Source of the DNA: a virus
Strand: one strand, 5' to 3'
Length of the DNA: 26,724 nt
Virus record (IMG/VR): IMGVR_UViG_3300044941_000432
Span: 1-26,724 of that record
This document shows, one piece after another, positions 22,361 to 26,724 of this stretch. The translations under genes were made by a program, and so were the position numbers. The notes beneath the pieces are model-generated. The model did no database searches. It was not told the origin of the DNA and was given only the letters and a program-made list of their open reading frames with translations. Positions within the stretch are counted from its first letter, which is position 1; each line of letters opens with the position of its first letter.

Positions 22361-22801
22361 TCAGGGGGCGACGACCCAGCTGGGCGGGGTGACGGAGAAG
22401 GTCGGCTTGACGGTGACGCTGACGGTGATGGCCTCCTCGAGCGACTCGTTGCGGCTGAAGTTGGTGACCATGCAGGTGGCCCGCAGCCCCTGCGAGCCGG
22501 GCACGTTCATCGGCCCGTCCATGACGGCGAACTCCATCGCCCCGCGGTTCAGGAACGTGTCGCGGATGGCGGCGAAGTCGTCGTCGGCCGTGTCCCAGAC
22601 CATCTCGAACTCGATCGACCCGTCCTTGAGCGTGGCCACGGTCGCCCGCCAGCCGGCGTTGCCGCGGGTGGTCACGTCGGCTTCGCCGGCCTCGAGGTTC
22701 AAGGTCACGTCCTTGACGTTCTGGATCTCGTTCCAGGCGGGCGAGGCGAAGGTGCCGGTGTTGCGGTACAGTTTGGCGTCGAGCCCGAGTTTCACGGCCA
22801 T
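22361..22801 (-). CDS. Phage tail tube protein
   Basis: The 146-residue protein (MAVKLGLDAKLYRNTGTFASPAWNEIQNVKDVTLNLEAGEADVTTRG) follows the pattern of siphovirus major tail/tube proteins: an N-terminal 'G.da.ly' strand, 'WNEIQNVKDVTLNLEAGEADVTTRG' and KDGSIEFEMVWDTADDDFAAIRDTFLN. Then comes a beta C-terminus (GLRATCMVTNFSRNESLEEAITVSVTVKPT). Hexamers would stack into the tail tube. The ATG is preceded by GAGAGGAG. Its position between the tail completion genes and the tape measure block fits. No sheath gene is visible, so a non-contractile tail is favoured. Confidence 0.82.
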   Translation of the reverse strand: MAVKLGLDAKLYRNTGTFASPAWNEIQNVKDVTLNLEAGEADVTTRGNAGWRATVATLKDGSIEFEMVWDTADDDFAAIRDTFLNRGAMEFAVMDGPMNVPGSQGLRATCMVTNFSRNESLEEAITVSVTVKPTFSVTPPSWVVAP

Positions 22802-22813
22802 CGGTGTCTCCTC

Positions 22814-23245
22814 TCAGCGGACGGAGTTCTTCCACAGGGGCGGCAGTTGGGCCTGCTCGGCCTCGAAGGCCGGCCCCATGAACGGCCGGGGGCGGTAGCG
22901 GAGCCGGCGCGTCTTCGCCTGGGTGCGGCGGACCGCCTCGCCGCCGTGTTCGAGCAGGCGGGGGGCTTGCGACTCCGCGCGGATCAGCGTCGGCCCGATG
23001 ACCACGCTCTTGCGCTGCGGGTCGTAGGCGAACAGGATGAACTTGCGCAGCAGGCCGACGTGCGAGTGCGGCGGCGATCCGGGCGGGCTGGTCCCCTTCT
23101 TCTTGCGGATGGACGTCCTGGCCCGCGTTCGCACGAACGCGCCGAACCGCGACAGCACCCGCCGCGTGCCGGCATCGACCGCGTTCTTCACCTTCGCCCG
23201 GTCGAAGAACCCCTGCTTGGCGGCCTGGAAGGTCATCGTGATCAT
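22814..23245 (-). CDS. HK97 gp10-like / tail completion protein
   Basis: The 143-residue basic protein (MITMTFQAAKQGFFDRAKVKNAVDAGTRRVLSRFGAFVRTRARTSIRKKKGTSPPGSPPHSH) shows the 'A...G.fvr..aR.siR....sspG.PPh.h' pattern common to gp10-like and virion morphogenesis proteins. These sit at the head-tail junction or complete the tail. 'FMGPAFEAEQAQLPPLWKNSVR' at the end matches the usual 'rPfm.pA...' terminus. It starts 3 bp after the preceding stop, in tight operon order. Confidence 0.75.
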   Translation of the reverse strand: MITMTFQAAKQGFFDRAKVKNAVDAGTRRVLSRFGAFVRTRARTSIRKKKGTSPPGSPPHSHVGLLRKFILFAYDPQRKSVVIGPTLIRAESQAPRLLEHGGEAVRRTQAKTRRLRYRPRPFMGPAFEAEQAQLPPLWKNSVR

Positions 23246-23248
23246 GGT

Positions 23249-23677
23249 TCACCTCCACACGCGGTAGGTCAGCGTGAGGACGCTGGTGAACTGGCGAAAC
23301 TCCTCCAGGTGCTCCATCGCGTAGACCGGCTCGTTGGCCACCTCGGTGCAGCGGGCCTGCGGGAAGCCGGCCAGCGGGTGCGCGCGGAGGTGGTCGGCGA
23401 TCTCCTCCACCAGTTCCATGAGCGCATCGAGGTTCTCCACGCTCGGCTCGACCTTGCGTTGCACCGCCACGTCGATGCGGTAGTCGAAGCTGTCCCGGTT
23501 GCGGTCCAGTGCCTTGCTGGCGACGGAACGCGGCACGACGCTGACCCGCAGTTCGGTCATCTCCGAGAGCTCGAAGCACGGCTGGTAGTGCCGCACGGCG
23601 ACGAGCGGCTGGCTGAACGCGGTGGCGTTCAGCTGCTCGACGACGGCGTCGGCCAGGGCCAGGATCGTCGCGGGCAC
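23249..23677 (-). CDS. Tail terminator-like phage protein
   Basis: The 142-residue protein starts at GTG 23677, which shares one base with the preceding TAG (TAGTG). It begins MPATILALADAVVEQLNATAFSQPLVAVRHYQPCFELSEMTELRVSVVPRS, and a strand-rich middle (FDYRIDVAVQRKV) is followed by a helix (NLDALMELVEEIADHLRA) and 'FTSVLTLTYRVWR' at the end. This alpha/beta layout and gene position resemble lambda gpU/tail terminator proteins that cap the tail tube. Assignment is by layout and context rather than by a diagnostic motif. Confidence 0.65.
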   Translation of the reverse strand: MPATILALADAVVEQLNATAFSQPLVAVRHYQPCFELSEMTELRVSVVPRSVASKALDRNRDSFDYRIDVAVQRKVEPSVENLDALMELVEEIADHLRAHPLAGFPQARCTEVANEPVYAMEHLEEFRQFTSVLTLTYRVWR

Positions 23678-24057
23678 TATTCGACCCCCACTTGCTTGGC
23701 GTGAATCCGCAACACCTTGCGGAACACGTCCGACCACCGCCACGCGGGCTCCTTGCCCGGGGCCATCACCTCGTACACGAACACCTTCCCGCCCTGCGTC
23801 TCGCGGATCCGGTCGCCCCGCTCGGGCAGGACCGCGACCGCGTTCAGCACCAGGTCGGCGGCGTGGATCAGGAAGTCGCGGTCGGTCCACTCCATCCGCA
23901 CGCCGCCGTAGCCGTCGTCGAGCTTCAGGAGCGTCCGCCCGATGGTCGCCTGCACCGCCACCTCGTCCACCCCGCGGCGGTAGACGACCGGCCGCGAGGC
24001 GTGTTCCTTGAGCATCTCGGCGAGCCAGTCGGAGCCGGCGCGGAGCAGGTCGGGCAT
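23677..24057 (-). CDS. Head-tail joining protein
   Basis: The 126-residue protein (MPDLLRAGSDWLAEMLKEHASRPVVYRRGVDEVAVQATIGRTLLKLDD) resembles the small head-tail joining (gpFII-type) proteins. It shows 'V.YRRG.D.V.V.ATIG.T', then 'RDFLIHAADLVL' and 'ERGDRIRE..GGKVFVYEVMAPGKEPAWRWSDVFRKVLRIHAKQVG'. These proteins bridge portal/connector and tail. ATG 24057 lies 7 bp after the stop of the decoration gene. The open frame continues upstream to 24147, but that is another frame of the neighbouring gene. Confidence 0.75.
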   Translation of the reverse strand: MPDLLRAGSDWLAEMLKEHASRPVVYRRGVDEVAVQATIGRTLLKLDDGYGGVRMEWTDRDFLIHAADLVLNAVAVLPERGDRIRETQGGKVFVYEVMAPGKEPAWRWSDVFRKVLRIHAKQVGVE

Positions 24058-24064
24058 GGCGTCC

Positions 24065-24397
24065 TCACTGGCTGAGCCGGACGCGGACGTGCGGGCTGCC
24101 CGGCCGAGAGTCGACCAGTACCGTCTTGCCCAGCAGCTTGTTGCCACTGGCCGTCTCGGTGGCGACCTTGGCGGTGTTGTCCCAGTAGGCCAGGTCGCCC
24201 ACCGCCCAGCCCGTCAGCGACGCGACCGGGAAGTCGAACACGCCGACGACGGCGAGTGCCCCGAGCTTGCCGGCCTTGATGTCGAGCTTGGCCACGCCGA
24301 CCAGTTCGCCCTGCACGACCACGTCCCCGGCCGCCACGTCGGCCACCGGGATGTGGTCGATGCTGCCGCCGTCGTGGATGAAGATCACCTGCGCCAT
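24065..24397 (-). CDS. Capsid decoration protein (DUF2190-like)
   Basis: The 110-residue protein (MAQVIFIHDGGSIDHIPVADVAAGDVVVQGELVGVAKLDIKAGKLGALAVVGVFDFP) shows the DUF2190 pattern: an 'G..I...p.adv.aGdvV..g.l.GVa..di.aG..g.la..GvfdfP' beta core followed by 'G.L.YWD....kvt...sgn.liG' and an 'RVRLS' end. DUF2190 proteins decorate or cement the outside of the capsid. It normally follows the major capsid gene directly; here an HNH endonuclease gene is wedged between them. Its first 13 bases overlap the end of that endonuclease gene. Confidence 0.8.
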   Translation of the reverse strand: MAQVIFIHDGGSIDHIPVADVAAGDVVVQGELVGVAKLDIKAGKLGALAVVGVFDFPVASLTGWAVGDLAYWDNTAKVATETASGNKLLGKTVLVDSRPGSPHVRVRLSQ

Positions 24398-24942
24398 GTC
24401 TGCCTCCGGTGGTTCAAGATCACTGCGTGCCGTTTCCCGTTCTGGATCAGGCTGACGGCCGCCCGACTCACGCCAAACCTGCGGGCGACGACAGCCTGTG
24501 GGACCACCCCACGCAGGCTGACGATTTCCCGCACCTGCAAGTCAGTCAGCCGCCTGCCCACCGGCTCCCGAAGCCGCGTCCGATAGGCGTGACGGTGGTT
24601 GTCCCCGCGACTGAGGTATTCCAAGTTGTGCAAGGCGTTGTCGTGCTTGTTCCCGTTCTTGTGGTTCACGTCGCGACCGTGGGCTGCTCCCAGGAAAGCG
24701 GCCGCGACCAGTCGATGAACGCTTCTCGCGACGTACCGGCCCATGACGCGAAGGCTGACCACCAGGTAGCCGGTCTTCGAGTGCGCGGTCGGCCGCAGTA
24801 CTTTCCACTCGCCAGACTTGCGGCTCCGGATACGTCCCTGATCGCTCGCCTGGTAATCCGGGAAGTCCAGAAGGTCTGCCCAGCGCTCCTCGGAAGAAAA
24901 ACACGAAGCTGGCTGGGGGCAGGCTGGTTCCAGTTCGCTCAT
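24385..24942 (-). CDS. NUMOD4-HNH homing-type endonuclease with C-terminal helix-turn-helix
   Basis: The 185-residue protein starts at ATG 24942, overlapping the capsid stop as ATGA. The NUMOD4-like region (EERWADLLDFPDYQASDQGRIRS, about 19-41) precedes an HNH nuclease: VHRLVAAAFLG, then DVNHKNGNKHDNALHNLEYLSRGDNHRHAYR. This gives the H-N...N-N...N pattern of free-standing homing endonucleases in phages. The C-terminus (LTDLQVREIVSLRGVVPQAVVARRFGVSRAAVSLIQNGK) is a resolvase/NUMOD-type DNA-binding helix-turn-helix. It is inserted between capsid and decoration genes without breaking either, a typical free-standing homing site. Composition is slightly more AT-rich than its neighbours. Confidence 0.88.
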   Translation of the reverse strand: MSELEPACPQPASCFSSEERWADLLDFPDYQASDQGRIRSRKSGEWKVLRPTAHSKTGYLVVSLRVMGRYVARSVHRLVAAAFLGAAHGRDVNHKNGNKHDNALHNLEYLSRGDNHRHAYRTRLREPVGRRLTDLQVREIVSLRGVVPQAVVARRFGVSRAAVSLIQNGKRHAVILNHRRQTWRR

Positions 24943-26724
24943 GCTTCCCCTTTCGCTTTCACTCCGCCACGAGGGTCTTGCAACGCGCAACCGAAGTCGT
25001 GGTAGCCGCGCATCTGGACGCCCAGGACGTGGAAGTCGGCCTCGGCCGTCTCGATCGTCGGGGCCTCCTGGCCGTTCAGGAACGCCACCTCGATCACCGG
25101 CAAATCCGTCGGTTCGGCCAACAGGTACCACGCCTTCGCCGAGAAGCCGGGGTACTTGGCGTTGCCCAAGTAGCGGCTCACCTCGACGCGGAACTTGCCC
25201 TGGTGCGGGTTGGTGATCGGGTACTTGGCCGTCGAGGCGTTGTCGCGCAACTCCAGCGACTTGAACAACTGCGAGCCGATCGCCGAGAGCGCCGTCGGCA
25301 CCAACAGGATCGCCGGCATGACGCCGATCGGCTTGCCGTCGCCGTCCACCTGGTCGAGGAAGGCCACCTCGCCGGCGGTCAGCCCATCGATCCCCAGGGC
25401 GGTCGTCGCCCCGGAGATGAAGTTGGCGTTGCCGGCGGTGAAGAAGGCGGCGTTGTTCAGGAACGTCGTCCAGAACACGTCGTTGATCTTCAGGCCCGAC
25501 CCGCGGCCGAGCTTCTGCGGCACGGTGGTGATCGCGCCGAGGTCGTCGTTGATCACGTCGCGGCGGTCGATGGACAGCATCAGGCCGTAGGTGTCAGCCC
25601 GGTTCGAGTACGTCTCGTTGCCGAGCGTGCCGTGCTTGATCTCGCCGCCGGGTGCGACCAGTTCATACTGGTCCTTGCCGATGAGCCGGTAACTGGTCAC
25701 CGTCTTGAAGTCCGACACGTTCCGCACGGCGCAGACGTTCCGCCAGGTGCGTTCGACCGAGAAGAAGCCGTCGAGCAGGAACTTGTTGGCGACGTTCGAC
25801 AGGATGCCGCCGATGTCCACCGTCGAGAACGCCGCCTCGATGCCCCGGCCGAAGGCGTACCGCAGGACGGTGCGGTGGTCGCGGAAGTTCCGCCCGGTGT
25901 AGCCGTTGGCCCACGCCGCTTCGAGCAGCAGTTCTTGCAGGCCGATGCCGCCGCGGAACCGCCGGGCTGCCGCGTCGAGCGTTGGCTCCGGGTAGAGGCG
26001 TTCGACGCCGTCGAGCTTGGCGGTCAACAGGCAGGCCGCCTCCAGGACCGCGCCGCTGACGCCGCCGTCACCCGAGCCGATCCCCGGCGAGCGCGGACGG
26101 GTCGATCGCAGCACCTCCAGCTCGGTCCGCATGGCGTCCCAGCCGTCGCGGATGGCCTGGCTCTCGATCTCGGGAAACCGCCCGCCGCAGACCCGCCGCA
26201 CCGCCGTGATGCGGTTGGTCTCGGCGACAGCCTGGGACCGCACCGCCTCGACGGTGAAGGCGTCGCCCTCGTCGTGGTCGTCCTCGCTCGTGACGGTGCC
26301 GTCGGGGTTCCGGGTGGCGGCGACGCTGGCCGAGGTGCGGCCGTCGGCCCCGAGGTCGACGAAGCTGATCTCGCCGAGCGTCGCCTTGCGGACGACGTTG
26401 AGCGGGCCGGTGAAGGTGCGGCCGTTGACCAGCACCTGTTGGTTGTCCTTGACGAACTCGAACTCCTCGACGCCGGCCCCCACGGATGCCTGCCACGGGA
26501 AGCCGTTGCGGGCCGAGGTCACGACCTCGCGGGCCGCCGGCGTGTCGCGGGAGACCAGGCCGGTGGCGACCAGTTGCCCCTCCTCGACCCGCACCGCGTC
26601 GGTGTGGCCGACGCCGGACAGCGGGTCGTGGCCGAAACGGATGGGCCGGGACTGCGACGGGATCGACAGCCCGGCCAGGTCGATGACCACCGGGTGCCGC
26701 CAGCCGGCGACCCGCATCGGCGTG
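24939..26724 (-). CDS. Fused prohead protease and major capsid protein (5' end outside window)
   Basis: The frame is open through the right edge. An ATG exists at 26717, but the fold appears to begin earlier (T-P before it). From 26717 the protein is 592 residues. The first part (about 1-150) is a phage prohead protease: GWRHPVVIDLAGL (His), HTDAVRVEEGQLVATGLVS, FPWQASVGAGVEEFEFV (Ser), VNGRTFTGPLNVVRKATLGEISFVDLGADGRTSA. A charged linker follows (SEDDHDEGDAF), then a helical stretch. The C-terminal half is a gpT-like/HK97-fold capsid protein (about 300-592): FSTVDIGGILSNVANKFLLDGFFSVERTW, IKHGTLGNETYSNRADTYGLMLSIDRRDVINDDLGA, FNNAAFF. It self-cleaves and builds the head in related systems. 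Fusion replaces the usual separate protease, scaffold and capsid genes. Confidence 0.85.
   Translation of the reverse strand, partial: TPMRVAGWRHPVVIDLAGLSIPSQSRPIRFGHDPLSGVGHTDAVRVEEGQLVATGLVSRDTPAAREVVTSARNGFPWQASVGAGVEEFEFVKDNQQVLVNGRTFTGPLNVVRKATLGEISFVDLGADGRTSASVAATRNPDGTVTSEDDHDEGDAFTVEAVRSQAVAETNRITAVRRVCGGRFPEIESQAIRDGWDAMRTELEVLRSTRPRSPGIGSGDGGVSGAVLEAACLLTAKLDGVERLYPEPTLDAAARRFRGGIGLQELLLEAAWANGYTGRNFRDHRTVLRYAFGRGIEAAFSTVDIGGILSNVANKFLLDGFFSVERTWRNVCAVRNVSDFKTVTSYRLIGKDQYELVAPGGEIKHGTLGNETYSNRADTYGLMLSIDRRDVINDDLGAITTVPQKLGRGSGLKINDVFWTTFLNNAAFFTAGNANFISGATTALGIDGLTAGEVAFLDQVDGDGKPIGVMPAILLVPTALSAIGSQLFKSLELRDNASTAKYPITNPHQGKFRVEVSRYLGNAKYPGFSAKAWYLLAEPTDLPVIEVAFLNGQEAPTIETAEADFHVLGVQMRGYHDFGCALQDPRGGVKAKGEA

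Noticed and set aside
21330-22898. Plus-strand open frame of 522 codons
   Set aside because: It lies antisense to the protease and tail tube genes, whose catalytic motifs and ribosome sites decide for the minus strand.
22341-23579. Upstream extension of the protease frame to a 762-codon open frame
   Set aside because: The extension reads the other frame of the tail tube and gp10-like genes. The signal peptide and ribosome site at 22340 mark the true start.
1-26724. Contractile tail, type VI secretion or contractile injection system
   Set aside because: No sheath, AAA ATPase, VgrG or LysM spike-type gene is visible; the tail genes match a non-contractile phage layout.

Overview
The window is GC-rich DNA that reads best as a planctomycete chromosome, probably of the Gemmata type. 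The main sign is a giant exported protein with the N-terminal 'MEDRVVP' signature (the planctomycete LEDRxxP-type motif). Calx-beta and putative-Ig repeats, several polysaccharide pyruvyl transferase / glycosyltransferase genes and a Ser-rich phage protein support this. Taxonomy is inference; no rRNA gene is present. Almost everything except the tRNA and one transposase lies on the minus strand, so the biological reading order is right to left.

Right part (26724 down to 15893): the structural module of a tailed, probably long non-contractile-tailed, prophage or phage-derived particle. In order it encodes a fused prohead protease/major capsid protein (5' end outside the window), an inserted NUMOD4-HNH endonuclease, a DUF2190-like capsid decoration protein, a head-tail joining protein, a tail terminator-like protein, a gp10-like protein and a tail tube protein. 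Then come a secreted trypsin-like protease, a tail assembly chaperone pair that looks joined by -1 frameshifting, the tape measure protein, a tail-associated protein, and a Ser/Trp-rich low-complexity protein. No terminase, portal, integrase or lysis gene is inside the window.

Middle (15881 down to 9440): a sugar-transfer block. Three genes (a GT4-like glycosyltransferase, a polysaccharide pyruvyl transferase-like protein, and a GT2+GT4 protein) follow the Ser-rich phage protein after 11 bp and overlap each other by 4 bp. They therefore appear to belong to the phage operon. After a 156-bp gap comes a 937-residue protein that fuses a pyruvyl transferase-like domain, a GT2 domain and a GT4 domain. 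The attractive hypothesis is a phage- or particle-borne system that glycosylates the Ser-rich tail protein, or remodels host surface sugar.

Left part (9283 down to 2852): a giant modular exoprotein of Calx-beta repeats, He_PIG/cadherin-like repeats, a PPC domain and a C-terminal WHH/HNH nuclease-like toxin region. It is split by a frameshift exactly at a run of nine C. A lower-GC WG-repeat protein follows. An IS5-family element (about 1900-2822) sits against the end of the WG-repeat gene. A 213-bp MITE-like element with 42-bp inverted repeats (1414-1626) interrupts the 5' end of another pyruvyl transferase gene (pseudogene, 547-1419). The left edge is the 3' end of a tRNA-Asn gene with a strong terminator, a plausible but unproven edge for an integrated element.
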